This document shows positions 8,393 to 17,185 of a stretch of 57,563 bases of DNA, piece after piece. The position numbers were made by a program, and so were the translations under genes. The notes beneath the pieces are model-generated. The model was given only the letters and a program-made list of their open reading frames with translations. It was not told where the DNA came from and made no database searches. The DNA is taken from contig PKRG01000017.1 of NCBI GenBank assembly GCA_017577575.1, positions 1 to 57,563 on the forward strand. Reading direction: 5' to 3'. The stretch's first letter is position 1. Each line of letters begins with the position of its first letter. The DNA is from Acidimicrobiia bacterium (GTDB lineage: Bacteria; Actinomycetota; Acidimicrobiia; Spongiisociales; ZC4RG35).

Positions 8393-8985
8393 TGTTCGAG
8401 GGACCCGTCCAGCGAGTCGTCGACGAGCTGTCGAGGCTTCCGGGGATAGGGCGCAAGACCGCCCAGCGCCTGGCCTTCCACTTGCTGGCAGTCGACGAGG
8501 TCGACGCCCGGCGGCTGGCCGAGGCGATCGTGCAGATGCGCGAGCAGGTGCGTCCCTGCCGGCGGTGCTTCAACATGACCGGAGGGGAGGAGTGCGGCAT
8601 CTGCATGGATCCCCGCCGCGACCCCCACATCGTGTGTGTGGTCGAGCGACCCCAGGACATCCCGGTGGTGGAGCGAACCCAGGAGTTCCGCGGGCGCTAC
8701 CACGTGCTGGGCGGGGCCATCTCGCCGATCAACGGAGTGGGGCCCGACCAGCTCCGCTTCGCCGAGCTGAAGGACCGGGTGGCCGACGAGCAGATCACCG
8801 AGATCATCGTCGCCACCAACCCGACGATGGAAGGCGACGCCACCGCCATGTACCTGGCGAGGGAGTTCAAGCCGCTCGGCGTGCGGGTCACCCGCCTCGC
8901 CTCGGGGCTGCCCGTGGGCGGCGACCTCGACTACGCCGACGAGCTGACACTCGGCCGGGCTCTGGCCGGACGCATGGAGTTGTGA
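8392..8985 (+). CDS. recR: Recombination mediator protein RecR
   Basis: DNA-repair protein that, with RecO, loads RecA on gapped DNA. The 197-residue length is standard. An N-terminal helix-hairpin-helix (RLPGIGRKTAQRLAFHLL), a four-cysteine zinc finger (CRRCFNMTGGEECGIC, about 57-72), and a Toprim domain starting at CVVERPQDI with HVLGGAISPINGVGPDQL are all present. The stop overlaps the GTG start of the next gene as GTGA, tying a glycosyltransferase gene into this replication/repair operon. Confidence 0.97.
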   Translation: MFEGPVQRVVDELSRLPGIGRKTAQRLAFHLLAVDEVDARRLAEAIVQMREQVRPCRRCFNMTGGEECGICMDPRRDPHIVCVVERPQDIPVVERTQEFRGRYHVLGGAISPINGVGPDQLRFAELKDRVADEQITEIIVATNPTMEGDATAMYLAREFKPLGVRVTRLASGLPVGGDLDYADELTLGRALAGRMEL

Positions 8986-10094
8986 GCCGGCCCGGCTCGG
9001 TCCTCGTCGTCGAGCCCTACTTCGGAGGATCCCATCGGGCGTGGGCGGAAGGGCTGCGGAACCACCTCGGGGCTCCCGTCGAGCTGCTCACGCTCCCGGC
9101 CCGCTGGTGGAGATGGCGGATGCGGGGCGCGGCAGTGACCCTGGCCGAACGCTGCGCCGACCTCGCCACCCGCCCCGACGTCGTCCTGGTCTCCGACATG
9201 CTCGACGTGGCGGCGTTCCGCACCTTCTCCCGGCCCCACCTCGGCGACGTGCCCACGGCCGTGTACTTCCACGAGACCCAGCTCACGTATCCGGACTCCC
9301 CGCAGATGGCCCCGGACCTCCACTACGCCTTCACCAACTGGACGTCGGCCCTCGCCGCCGACCGCGTCTTCTTCAACTCCCGCTACCACTACGAGGTCTT
9401 CTTCGCAGAGGTCGGAAAGCTCCTCCGTCATTTCCCCGACTTCACCCACGAGCACCTCGTGGAGCGCGTCCGGGAAAAGAGCGAGGTGCTGGAGGTGGGA
9501 GTGGACATGACCTGGATCCCCGCCGACCTCCCGGCCCGGGAGGGGCCGGTGCGCATCGTCTGGAACCACCGGTGGGAACACGACAAGGACCCGGCCGCCT
9601 TCTTCGCCGCCGTCGACCGCCTCGCCGCCGACGGAGTGGACTTCGAGCTGGTGGTGTGCGGGGAGAACTTCCGCCAGCGGCCCGACGAGTTCGCCGAGGC
9701 CCTCCGGCGTCATCGCGGGCGGATCGTCCACATGGGCCACCTGGAGACCGACGACTACCGGCGGCACCTGCTGTCGGCCGACGTGGTGGTGTCGACGGCG
9801 CGACAGGAGTTCTTCGGGATCTCGGTCGTGGAGGCCGTCGCCGCCGGCTGCTTCCCGGTGCTGCCTCGCCGGCTCTCCTACCCGAGCCTCCTGCCGCCCC
9901 GTTTCCACGATGCCTGCCTCTACGGGCCGGGCGAGCTGGCGGAGAGGCTGCGCTGGGTGGTCGAACACCCCGCAGAGGTGAGGGAGGCCGCCCGCCGGCT
10001 CGCACCGGCGATGCGGAGATACTCGTGGGAGGAGATGGCGCCGCGTTATCGGGCGGAGCTGGAGTCGCTCGCCGTTCAGGGCTCGATGGCGTAG
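8982..10094 (+). CDS. tRNA-queuosine alpha-mannosyltransferase-like (DUF3524) glycosyltransferase
   Basis: Probable GT4-type glycosyltransferase of the QTMAN family, which adds mannose to queuosine in tRNA-Asp. The 370-residue protein starts at a GTG overlapping the recR stop. The N terminus has the family hallmark EPYFGGSHRAW and later YFHETQLTYP, both typical of DUF3524. The C-terminal half has the nucleotide-sugar binding signs of GT4 enzymes: WNHRWEHDKDP, VVCGENF and STARQEFFGISVVEAVAAGC with a conserved Glu. Its end overlaps the convergent sulfotransferase gene by 19 bases. No queuosine biosynthesis gene lies in the window. Confidence 0.85.
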   Translation: MSRPGSVLVVEPYFGGSHRAWAEGLRNHLGAPVELLTLPARWWRWRMRGAAVTLAERCADLATRPDVVLVSDMLDVAAFRTFSRPHLGDVPTAVYFHETQLTYPDSPQMAPDLHYAFTNWTSALAADRVFFNSRYHYEVFFAEVGKLLRHFPDFTHEHLVERVREKSEVLEVGVDMTWIPADLPAREGPVRIVWNHRWEHDKDPAAFFAAVDRLAADGVDFELVVCGENFRQRPDEFAEALRRHRGRIVHMGHLETDDYRRHLLSADVVVSTARQEFFGISVVEAVAAGCFPVLPRRLSYPSLLPPRFHDACLYGPGELAERLRWVVEHPAEVREAARRLAPAMRRYSWEEMAPRYRAELESLAVQGSMA

Positions 10095-10798
10095 GCGGCC
10101 AGCCGCTGGTACAGGGGCTGGGCCTGGGTCAGGAGCGGGATCAAGCGCTCCGGGACCGGCTCGTCCTTGGCCCGGTAGGGGGCGAACCCCGTGGATCGGT
10201 GGACGCTCTCGTACCAGAAGCGGGCCCACACTCCGTCTTCGGGCTTGGGCCCGGCGGGCCAGGTCAACATCGCCTCCTCGAAGGGGATCCCGATCCGGTC
10301 GCACAGCTTCGAGAGGACCGAGCGGGGATCGGTGAGCAAGAGACGAGAGTCCAGGACCAGCGGGTCCTGGCCCTCGTCGAGGATGGCGTCGAGGAGGCGC
10401 ACCTGCATCGGGAGCCCCGTCCCCTCCAGGGTCGGGTTCGGCACCTGCTTGATGTAGGAGGTGAGCATCTCCGCCGGGTCGCGGGTCAGGATCACGTTGT
10501 GCAACTCGGAGAGGAACGCCCAGTCGAGGTCCACCAGGTGATGGGCCATGTTCTTGAGGAACAGCACCGGCCGGGTCGACGGCCCCAGGATGACGTCGCG
10601 CACGACGCGCTCGCCGTCGGTGTCCTGGGCGGCCAGCACTTCGTCCCTTCCCGGATGCTCCACCCCGGTGGCCGCCAGGTAGTGGGCGTACAGCGGCTCG
10701 TCGACCACGGCGGTGTCGGAGCGCTGGCGGAACGAGTACATGAGGGCCGTCGACACGTTGCGTGGCCCCGACCAAACAGAGATGCGCACCACGCTCAC
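10076..10798 (-). CDS. Sulfotransferase-family protein
   Basis: Cytoplasmic protein (240 residues) of the P-loop sulfotransferase fold. The N-terminal VWSGPRNVSTALMYSF corresponds to the PAPS 5'-phosphate-binding loop, and NVILTRDPAEMLTSY matches the 3'-phosphate-binding region (R-D-P...S). The substrate is unknown. Three in-frame GTG codons (10798, 10792, 10789) could start it; the first overlaps the upstream aminotransferase stop as GTGA and is preferred. Tight coupling suggests both enzymes act on one small-molecule pathway. Confidence 0.75.
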   Translation of the reverse strand: MSVVRISVWSGPRNVSTALMYSFRQRSDTAVVDEPLYAHYLAATGVEHPGRDEVLAAQDTDGERVVRDVILGPSTRPVLFLKNMAHHLVDLDWAFLSELHNVILTRDPAEMLTSYIKQVPNPTLEGTGLPMQVRLLDAILDEGQDPLVLDSRLLLTDPRSVLSKLCDRIGIPFEEAMLTWPAGPKPEDGVWARFWYESVHRSTGFAPYRAKDEPVPERLIPLLTQAQPLYQRLAAYAIEP

Positions 10799-11709
10799 GA
10801 CGCCACCGACCTCTCGACGGCGGCCCGGTACAGCTCGCGGATGCGGGACGTGATCGGGCCCTCGGTCCCGGTGCCGATCGTCCGCCCGTCGACGGAACGG
10901 ACCGGGGTTATCCCCCCGAACGTCCCCGTGACGAACGCCTCGTCGGCGGAGTAGACGTCGGTCAGCGAGAACGGCGCCTCGTGGGCGGGGATGCCTGCGG
11001 CCCGGGCCTCCTCGAGGACCACGCCCCGGGTGATGCCGGCCAGGTTGTAGTGGCCCGTCGAAGTCCACAACTCGCCGCGGGAGACGATGAAGAAGTTGGT
11101 GGCGTTGCAGGTGGCGACCGCTCCCGTCGGGTCCAGCATCAGCGCCTCGTCTGCTCCCGCCTCGGTCGCCTGGATGAGGGCGATCACCTCGTGCAGCTTC
11201 GAGTGGCAGTTGAGGCGCTGGTCGAGGGTGTCGGGCGGGGGGCGGCGGATCGTCGCCGTGAACAGGGATATCCCTCGCCGGTAGACCTCGGGGTCGGGCC
11301 GCTTGTGCTCGGCGATGATGACCACGGTGGGCCCGGACACGAGGTTGGAAGGGTGTTGGGAGGGAGTGGACTTGGTGCCCCGGCTGATCATCAGCCGCAC
11401 GTGGACGTCGGTGTGCATGCCGTTGCGTTCCACGGTGGCGTACAGGGCCTCGGTCAACTCCTGGCGGGACATCCCGATGTCGATGCGGGTGGCGGCCGCC
11501 GCCTGGAACAGGCGGTCGAGGTGCCGGTCCAGGAAGGCGAAGCGCCCCTCGTGGAGCCGGATCCCCTCCCAGATCCCGTCTCCCACCAGGAAGGCGCTGT
11601 CGAACACCGAGACCTTCGCTTCGTCCCGCGGATAGAACTCGCCGTTGATGTAGATCTCGATGTCGGCGTTGCGTTCGTCGGGCAGTGCGGCGTGAGTCGA
11701 GACGCGCAT
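10795..11709 (-). CDS. Class IV aminotransferase (branched-chain/D-amino-acid type)
   Basis: PLP enzyme of fold type IV, 304 residues. Family marks are VFDSAFLVGDGIWEGIR (about 34-50), the PLP lysine in NCHSKLHEVI (about 168-177), and the phosphate-binding TGTFGGITPVRSVDG near the C terminus. It could be IlvE, a D-amino-acid aminotransferase or an aminodeoxychorismate lyase relative; the coupling to a sulfotransferase argues against a plain housekeeping IlvE. It is first in a two-gene minus-strand operon with the sulfotransferase. Confidence 0.82.
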   Translation of the reverse strand: MRVSTHAALPDERNADIEIYINGEFYPRDEAKVSVFDSAFLVGDGIWEGIRLHEGRFAFLDRHLDRLFQAAAATRIDIGMSRQELTEALYATVERNGMHTDVHVRLMISRGTKSTPSQHPSNLVSGPTVVIIAEHKRPDPEVYRRGISLFTATIRRPPPDTLDQRLNCHSKLHEVIALIQATEAGADEALMLDPTGAVATCNATNFFIVSRGELWTSTGHYNLAGITRGVVLEEARAAGIPAHEAPFSLTDVYSADEAFVTGTFGGITPVRSVDGRTIGTGTEGPITSRIRELYRAAVERSVAS

Positions 11710-11759
11710 CGGCGGCGACGTTAGCCGTCGGGTGCTCGAATGGGCCCTGACCGGGGGCT

Positions 11760-12866
11760 TCAGTCGATCACTGCGGCGGAGATCTTGCGGAGCTTCTCCA
11801 GGTTGTGGAAAGCGTCCATGTAGCGGATCGACCCCGTGCGGGACCGCATGATCACCGAGTGGGTGGCGCAGCCGCCTCCGTAGAAGTCGACGCCCCGCAG
11901 GAACTCCCCGCCGGTCACCCCGGTGGCGGCGAAGAACACGTTGTCGGAGGAGACGAGGTCCTCGGTGGTGAGCACGGCGTCGAGGTCCAGTCCCTCCTCC
12001 CGGGCGTACTCACGCTCCCTGTCGTCGCGGGGCCACAGCTTGCACTGGATCTCGCCGTCCATGCAGCGGAGCGCCGCCGCCGACAGCACCGCTTCCGGAG
12101 AGCCGCCGATCCCGAGCAGCATGTCGATGTCGGTGTCGGGGCGGGCGACGGAGATGGAGGCGGCGACGTCGCCGTCCCCTATGAGCTTGATGCGGGCTCC
12201 GGCGGCGCGCACGGCGTCGATGTAGTGCTGGTTGCGGGGACGGTCGAGGATGACGACCCGCAGGTCGGCGACCCGGTGCCCCTTCGCCTTGGCGACCTTG
12301 GCGAGGTTGTCGGCCACCGGGGCCTCGATGTCGATCAGTCCGGCCGCCTCCGGCCCCACGGCGATCTTGTCCATGTAGACGAGGCTCCCCGGGGCGTACA
12401 TCGTGCCGTGACCTTCCGAGAGGGCGATGACCGAGATCGCGCCCGGCATGCCCTTGGCGGTGAGCCGGGTGCCGTCGACGGGGTCGACGGCGACGTCCAC
12501 CTGCATCCCGGTCCCGGTCCCCACCCGCTCGCCGTTGAAGAGCATCGGGGCGTTGTCCTTCTCGCCCTCGCCGATCACCACGATGCCGTCGATCTCGATC
12601 GTCGACAGGTGGAGGCGCATGCCGTCGACGGCGGCCTTGTCGGCGGCGTCGGGGTCGCCGCGGCCCTGCCAGCGGGCGGCCGCCATCGCCGCCGTCTCGG
12701 TGACCCGGACCAGGTCGAGGCCCAGGTTGCGCTCGATCGGACGCGGCCCGTTCTCGTTGGCCGGGCCGTTGGGGAGTTCGCCGGCGTGGCTGATCCGGCC
12801 CGCTCTCTCCATCTCCTTGCGGGCCGGTGGCCCGCTGCGGGGCGCTTCTGGGAATCGGTTCGTCAT
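11760..12866 (-). CDS. glpX: Class II fructose-1,6-bisphosphatase
   Basis: Gluconeogenic enzyme that hydrolyses fructose 1,6-bisphosphate to fructose 6-phosphate; GlpX is the main FBPase of actinobacteria. Metal and substrate motifs are plain: GEGEKDNAPML (about 100-110), DPVDGT (about 128-133) and GIGGSPEAVLSAAAL. The N terminus has about 40 residues more than the usual GlpX (rich in Pro/Gly/Arg), so a later start inside 12740-12866 is possible. It follows the thiolase gene by only 13 bases on the same strand. Confidence 0.95.
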   Translation of the reverse strand: MTNRFPEAPRSGPPARKEMERAGRISHAGELPNGPANENGPRPIERNLGLDLVRVTETAAMAAARWQGRGDPDAADKAAVDGMRLHLSTIEIDGIVVIGEGEKDNAPMLFNGERVGTGTGMQVDVAVDPVDGTRLTAKGMPGAISVIALSEGHGTMYAPGSLVYMDKIAVGPEAAGLIDIEAPVADNLAKVAKAKGHRVADLRVVILDRPRNQHYIDAVRAAGARIKLIGDGDVAASISVARPDTDIDMLLGIGGSPEAVLSAAALRCMDGEIQCKLWPRDDREREYAREEGLDLDAVLTTEDLVSSDNVFFAATGVTGGEFLRGVDFYGGGCATHSVIMRSRTGSIRYMDAFHNLEKLRKISAAVID

Positions 12867-12879
12867 CTCCCTCGTCCGT

Positions 12880-14058
12880 TCAGTCGACTCGCACGATCAG
12901 GGCGTCGCCCTGGCCGCCGCCTCCGCACAGGGCGGCGGCGCCGATTCCCCCTCCCCGCCGCATCAGCTCCGCCACCAGTGTCACCACCACCCGGGCGCCC
13001 GAGGCGCCGATCGGATGGCCCAAGGCGACGGCGCCGCCGTTCACGTTCACCTTGTCCACCGGGAGGTCGAGCATCCGGGCAGACCACAGCGCCACGGCGG
13101 CGAAGGCCTCGTTGATCTCCACCAGGTCCAGGTCGGAAGGCGAGAGCCCAGCGTTCTTCAGCGCCACCCGGATCGCCTCTGCCGGCCGCTCGTGGAGTGT
13201 GGCATCGGAGCCGCCGATCTGGCCATAGGCGACGATCTCCGCCAGGATCGGGAGGCCGGCCGCTTCGGCTGCGGCCCGGTCGGCCACCACCACGGCGGCT
13301 GCCCCGTCGGAGATCTGGGAGGCGTTGCCGGCGGTGATCGTGCCGTCTTCCACGAAGGCGGGCCGCAGGACAGAGAGGGTCTCGAGCGTCGAGTCGGGTC
13401 GGATCCCCTCGTCGGCCTCGACCACCTTCGGCTCACCCTTCTTCTGGGGCACCTCGACGGGGACGATCTCGGTGGCGAATCGCCCGCTGCGGGTGGCTTC
13501 CGCCGCCCGCTGGTGCGACATCGCCGCCCACTCGTCCTGGGCGCGGCGGTCGATCCCCAGTTGGTGGTTCTTGCGGTCGGAGGACTCGCCCATCGTGCAG
13601 TGGTCGATGGCACAGAACAGGCCGTCGTGCTGCATCACGTCGACGAGCTCGGCGTCGCCGATCCGCACGCCCCAGCGCAGCCCGTGCAGCACGTGGGGGG
13701 CGTTGGACATCGACTCCATCCCTCCGGCCACCGCGAAGCGGACGTCGCCTGCCCGAATGCCCCGGTCGGCCATGGCGATGGCGCTCATCCCCGACAGGCA
13801 CACCTTGTTCACGGTCAACGCCGGGATCTCCATGGGCAAGCCGGCACGGACCGCCGCCTGGCGGGCCGTGATCTGGCCCTCGCCCGCCTGCAGCACCTGC
13901 CCGAAGACCACTTCGTCGATGGAGGTCGGCTCGACCCCCGACCGTTCCACCGCCGCGGAGATGGCGCGTGCTCCCAGCTCCACCGCGCGCAGCGGCGACA
14001 ACGAACCTCCGTAGCGGCCGATCGGGGTGCGGGCGATCCCGGTGATGACGGTGCTCAT
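12880..14058 (-). CDS. Acetyl-CoA acetyltransferase (thiolase)
   Basis: Thiolase that condenses or cleaves acetyl-CoA/acetoacetyl-CoA, 392 residues, the usual length. The acylated cysteine is C87 in VNKVCLSGMSA. The second active-site set is GHPIGASGAR and the C-terminal CGGGGQGDA, with NEAFAAVAL in between. These fit biosynthetic or short-chain degradative thiolases (AtoB/PhaA). Divergent methylmalonyl-CoA epimerase and the carboxylase-like small protein suggest an acyl-CoA metabolic neighbourhood. Confidence 0.93.
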   Translation of the reverse strand: MSTVITGIARTPIGRYGGSLSPLRAVELGARAISAAVERSGVEPTSIDEVVFGQVLQAGEGQITARQAAVRAGLPMEIPALTVNKVCLSGMSAIAMADRGIRAGDVRFAVAGGMESMSNAPHVLHGLRWGVRIGDAELVDVMQHDGLFCAIDHCTMGESSDRKNHQLGIDRRAQDEWAAMSHQRAAEATRSGRFATEIVPVEVPQKKGEPKVVEADEGIRPDSTLETLSVLRPAFVEDGTITAGNASQISDGAAAVVVADRAAAEAAGLPILAEIVAYGQIGGSDATLHERPAEAIRVALKNAGLSPSDLDLVEINEAFAAVALWSARMLDLPVDKVNVNGGAVALGHPIGASGARVVVTLVAELMRRGGGIGAAALCGGGGQGDALIVRVD

Positions 14059-14065
14059 GGGGCCA

Positions 14066-14071
14066 AGGGTA
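14066..14071 (-). promoter_or_regulatory. -10 element of the thiolase-glpX operon (leaderless)
   Basis: On the minus strand TACCCT ends seven bases before the thiolase ATG. The spacing fits a leaderless transcript, and there is no Shine-Dalgarno sequence ahead of the ATG. Confidence 0.45.
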
Positions 14072-14108
14072 TCCGGGCGCGGGTGGCGGCGGCACCGGAC
14101 CTGCGAAA

Positions 14109-14525
14109 ATGGCCGAAGTGAAACTCCTCAACCTCGATCACGTCGCCATCGCCGTCCACGATCTCGACGCCGCCGTCGAGGCGCACCGCCGCCGGTACGG
14201 GGTCGAGCCGCTGTACCGGGAGGTCGTCGAGTCCCAAGGGGTGGAGGAGGCGATGATCCCGGTGGGGGGATCGTTCATCCAGCTGCTCCAGCCGCTGGCG
14301 GACGACACCCCCGTGGGCAAGTTCCTCGCCCGCCACGGAGAGGGCCTCCACCACGTCGCCTACGCCGTGGCCGACATCGAGGCGGCGCTGGAGCATCTCC
14401 GGTCGGTCGGGGCAAAGCTCGTGGACGAGACGCCACGGATCGGCGGGCGGGGCGCCCGGATCGCATTCGTCCATCCCGCCGACATGGCCGGTACCCTTGT
14501 GGAATTGGTGGAGTTGGAGTCGTGA
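14109..14525 (+). CDS. mce: Methylmalonyl-CoA epimerase
   Basis: Small glyoxalase/VOC-fold enzyme (138 residues) that interconverts (R)- and (S)-methylmalonyl-CoA in propionate metabolism. Metal-binding residues are visible in LDHVAIAV (His), the GLHHVAYAV segment (His) and the C-terminal VELVELES (Glu). Two VOC repeats span about 8-60 and 76-135. Downstream is a carboxylase-epsilon-like protein whose start overlaps its stop as GTGA, which supports a propionyl-CoA carboxylase/methylmalonyl-CoA context. Confidence 0.9.
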   Translation: MAEVKLLNLDHVAIAVHDLDAAVEAHRRRYGVEPLYREVVESQGVEEAMIPVGGSFIQLLQPLADDTPVGKFLARHGEGLHHVAYAVADIEAALEHLRSVGAKLVDETPRIGGRGARIAFVHPADMAGTLVELVELES

Positions 14526-14755
14526 GCATGCCGATCGATGGCACGAGCCTGGAGATCCGCGGAGGAGCGGGACCGTTCGAGGCGGCCGCCGTGGTCGCCG
14601 TCGTCCAGCACGTCCTCGACACGGAGAGGGCGTTGCGTCAGCGCCCCCCGGCACAGTCGAACGGGCTGCCGGCCTGGGTGCGGGCGGCCCTGCCGCGCCA
14701 TCCCGAGGACCCCATCGCCTGGGTCCAGCCGGATCACCGCGGCGATCCCTTCTGA
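14522..14755 (+). CDS. Acyl-CoA carboxylase epsilon-subunit-like small protein
   Basis: Protein of 77 residues, starting at GTG 14522 (overlapping the mce stop) or ATG 14528. The first half, LEIRGGAGPFEAAAVVAVV, has the pattern of actinobacterial AccE/PccE epsilon subunits (PF13822), small basic-tailed partners of biotin-dependent carboxylases. The second half has WVRAALPRH and a Pro/Trp-rich end. The catalytic carboxylase subunits are not in the window. The end overlaps the convergent murJ by 22 bases. Family assignment is tentative because the protein is so short. Confidence 0.6.
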   Translation: MSMPIDGTSLEIRGGAGPFEAAAVVAVVQHVLDTERALRQRPPAQSNGLPAWVRAALPRHPEDPIAWVQPDHRGDPF

Positions 14756-16287
14756 CGCCGCCATCGCTTCGATATCGCCGCCAGCTCGGGTGAGCTCATC
14801 GCCCGCAGCACCGCCCAGTAGGCGCCCGCGGCGAGGACGCCGCCTGCCACCAGCGTGACGATCCCCGTCGATGTGTCGGGCGGTTCTCCGCCGGTGACCG
14901 CACGGGCCACCCCCCACGCCACCGCGGCGGCCGGAACCGCGGCGACGAGCGTCTGCCCTGCGGACCTGGCGACTTCGGTGGCGGATCCCTCCCGGTGCCA
15001 CAGCCAACCCATGACGATCGCATAGGCGGCCATGACGGCGGTGCTGGTCGCCGCCACCCCGACGGCGGCGAAGCTGGTGGCGGCGAAGTAGTAAGTGGGC
15101 AGGGCGACGATGGTTATGGCCGTGCCGACCACGACCGGGAGCCACATCCGGCGTTGGGCGTAGAAGGCCCGCGTGTAGACCTGGTGCGCCGTCCACATCG
15201 GGATGGCCAGCCCGTAGATGGCGAGAAGCGGGGCGGTGGCGGCGGTGTCGGAGGCATCGAATGAGCCCCGCTGGTAGGCGACCGCGACCAGGGGAGTGGA
15301 GAGGGCGATGACTCCCGCCGTGGCCAGGCCCGACACGACCAGGCCCGACCGGACGGCCTGGGACACCTGGGCCCGCATCTCTTCGAGACGGCCCTCGGCG
15401 AACAGGCGGGCGAGGAACGGGTAGGAGGCGACACCGACTGCCTGGGCGATCACGCCCACCGGGACCATCTGGAGGCGGCGGGCGTAGTTGAGGGCGGCGA
15501 TGTCCCCCGAGGCGGCGAACTGGCCGAAGTAGCGGAAGAACACCTCGTCGAGCCCGACCGCCGACTGGCCGATCATGAGGGGCAGGGCGAGGGCGAAGTA
15601 CTCGCCCACCGCGGGGTGCCGCAGCGGGGTTCCCCGCTGCCAGCGCAGGCCGACTCGCCGCGCTCCCCACCACTGGAGCCCGAAGTTGCCGACGATCGCC
15701 CCTCCGAGGGCGCCGAGGACGAACCCCTGCGGGCCGGTCCTTCCGAGGAGGTGGCTGATCGTCCCTCCGGCGATGATGGCGATGTTGTAGACGATCGGGG
15801 CCAGGGTGGGGATGAGGAACTTCCGGTGGGCGTACTGGACCGCGGTGCAGAGCGAGCCCAGGACGAAGAAGAACTGGGCGGGCAGGACGATGCGGACGAG
15901 GTCCACGAGCTGGGGGAGCCGTTCGGCGGGGATGTCGGAGAACACGCGCTCGGTGAGGGGGCGGGCCCAGATCGTGGTCACGGCGGTGGCGGCCAGCATG
16001 AGCCCGCCGACGACGCGGGCGATGGCGGTGAAGGACCGGTTCGCCTCGTCCTCCTCGCCGGCGGCTAGGTGCCGGCTCACGATCGGCACGAAGGTGAGGG
16101 TGAGATAGCCCCCCGCCATCAAAAAGAACAGGAAGTCGGGGATGGTGAACGCCGCCTGGTACAGGTCCGCCTCGATGGTCCGCCCGAGCAGAGCCGCCAG
16201 GACCATTTCCCTGACGAAGCCGAGGACGCGGGAGAAGAGGATGCCGCCGGACACGACCAGGGCGGCTCTCCCCATCGTGCCGCTCAT
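14734..16287 (-). CDS. murJ: Lipid II flippase MurJ
   Basis: Integral membrane protein (517 residues, about 14 helices) of the MviN/MurJ family that flips lipid II for peptidoglycan synthesis. The N terminus, GGILFSRVLGFVREMVLAAL, and FFFVLGSLCTAVQYAHRKF are characteristic, as is the RRLQMVPVGVIAQAVGVASYP motif around the middle. The ATG overlaps the stop of the PHP gene upstream (ATGA). Actinobacterial MurJ proteins often carry long C-terminal extensions; this one lacks them. Confidence 0.9.
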   Translation of the reverse strand: MSGTMGRAALVVSGGILFSRVLGFVREMVLAALLGRTIEADLYQAAFTIPDFLFFLMAGGYLTLTFVPIVSRHLAAGEEDEANRSFTAIARVVGGLMLAATAVTTIWARPLTERVFSDIPAERLPQLVDLVRIVLPAQFFFVLGSLCTAVQYAHRKFLIPTLAPIVYNIAIIAGGTISHLLGRTGPQGFVLGALGGAIVGNFGLQWWGARRVGLRWQRGTPLRHPAVGEYFALALPLMIGQSAVGLDEVFFRYFGQFAASGDIAALNYARRLQMVPVGVIAQAVGVASYPFLARLFAEGRLEEMRAQVSQAVRSGLVVSGLATAGVIALSTPLVAVAYQRGSFDASDTAATAPLLAIYGLAIPMWTAHQVYTRAFYAQRRMWLPVVVGTAITIVALPTYYFAATSFAAVGVAATSTAVMAAYAIVMGWLWHREGSATEVARSAGQTLVAAVPAAAVAWGVARAVTGGEPPDTSTGIVTLVAGGVLAAGAYWAVLRAMSSPELAAISKRWRRQKGSPR

Positions 16288-17156
16288 ACGACCGCTCTCT
16301 GGGCCCGCAGGCCTTCCAGGAACTCGTCGGGGACGTGGAGGTCGCCGCATCCCACCCCGATGTGGATGCCCGGCTTGTATGCGCCGTGGAAGTCCGACCC
16401 ACCCGAAGGCAGGAGCCCCACCCGGTCGGCCATCCGGCGGAGGATGCGGCGGCGGTCGGGCTCGGTGGCGGAATGGTGGGTCTCCACCCCGACCAACCCG
16501 AGTGACCGCAGATGGCGGAGGAGGTCCTCGAGTTGGGAGTCGTCGTCCAGCTCGAGCGTGTGGGGGTGGGCCAGCACGGGGACGCCACCCGACGCCCGGG
16601 CGAGAGAGATCGCCTCTTCGATCCCGAGACGCTTGCGGCTGACGTAGGCGGGTGCCCCATGGCCCAGGTACAGCTCGAAGGCGGTGGCGATGTCGGGCAC
16701 GTATCCCCGGTCGACCATCACCCCGGCGATGTGGGGCCGCCCGACCGAGCCGTCTCCGGCACGAGCCAGCACTTCTTCCATCGAGACGTCGATGCCCAAC
16801 TGGGCGAGGCGCTCGAGGATGGTGTGGTTGCGCTCCTCCCGGCCCCGGCGCAGGTCCGCCAGACGGTCCTGGAGCGGTCCGGGCTCGTCGTCGACCCACA
16901 GGACGACCATGTGCATGCCGCCGCGCCGGTCGGCGTCGGGGACCACGCTGGTCCAGTCGAGGGACAGCTCGACGCCGGGGACCAGCTCGATGTCGTGGCG
17001 CTCGGCGGCCTCCCTGGCCTCCTCCAGTCCCGAGAGGATGTCGTGGTCGGTCAGGGCCACGGCCCGCAGGCCGGCGTTGGCGGCCAGCCTGACGACCTCG
17101 GACGGAGTCTCGGAGCCGTCCGATACGTGCGAGTGGGTGTGTAGGTCGACGGCCAT
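16284..17156 (-). CDS. PHP-domain phosphoesterase (YciV/TrpH type)
   Basis: Metal-dependent phosphoesterase of 290 residues. The PHP motifs are DLHTHSHVSDGS (4-15), ALTDHD (about 34-39), PGVELS (about 59-64), VLAHPH and the late GGSDFHG. Relatives hydrolyse nucleoside 3',5'-bisphosphates or act as 5'-3' exonucleases on short RNAs (YciV/RNase AM). A helical insert between motifs III and IV is also usual for the family. It lies between a cyclophilin and murJ on the same strand; the murJ start overlaps its stop. Confidence 0.85.
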   Translation of the reverse strand: MAVDLHTHSHVSDGSETPSEVVRLAANAGLRAVALTDHDILSGLEEAREAAERHDIELVPGVELSLDWTSVVPDADRRGGMHMVVLWVDDEPGPLQDRLADLRRGREERNHTILERLAQLGIDVSMEEVLARAGDGSVGRPHIAGVMVDRGYVPDIATAFELYLGHGAPAYVSRKRLGIEEAISLARASGGVPVLAHPHTLELDDDSQLEDLLRHLRSLGLVGVETHHSATEPDRRRILRRMADRVGLLPSGGSDFHGAYKPGIHIGVGCGDLHVPDEFLEGLRAQRAVV

Positions 17157-17185
17157 GTTCGGCTGCCAGGTTAAGGCGGAGCCGT

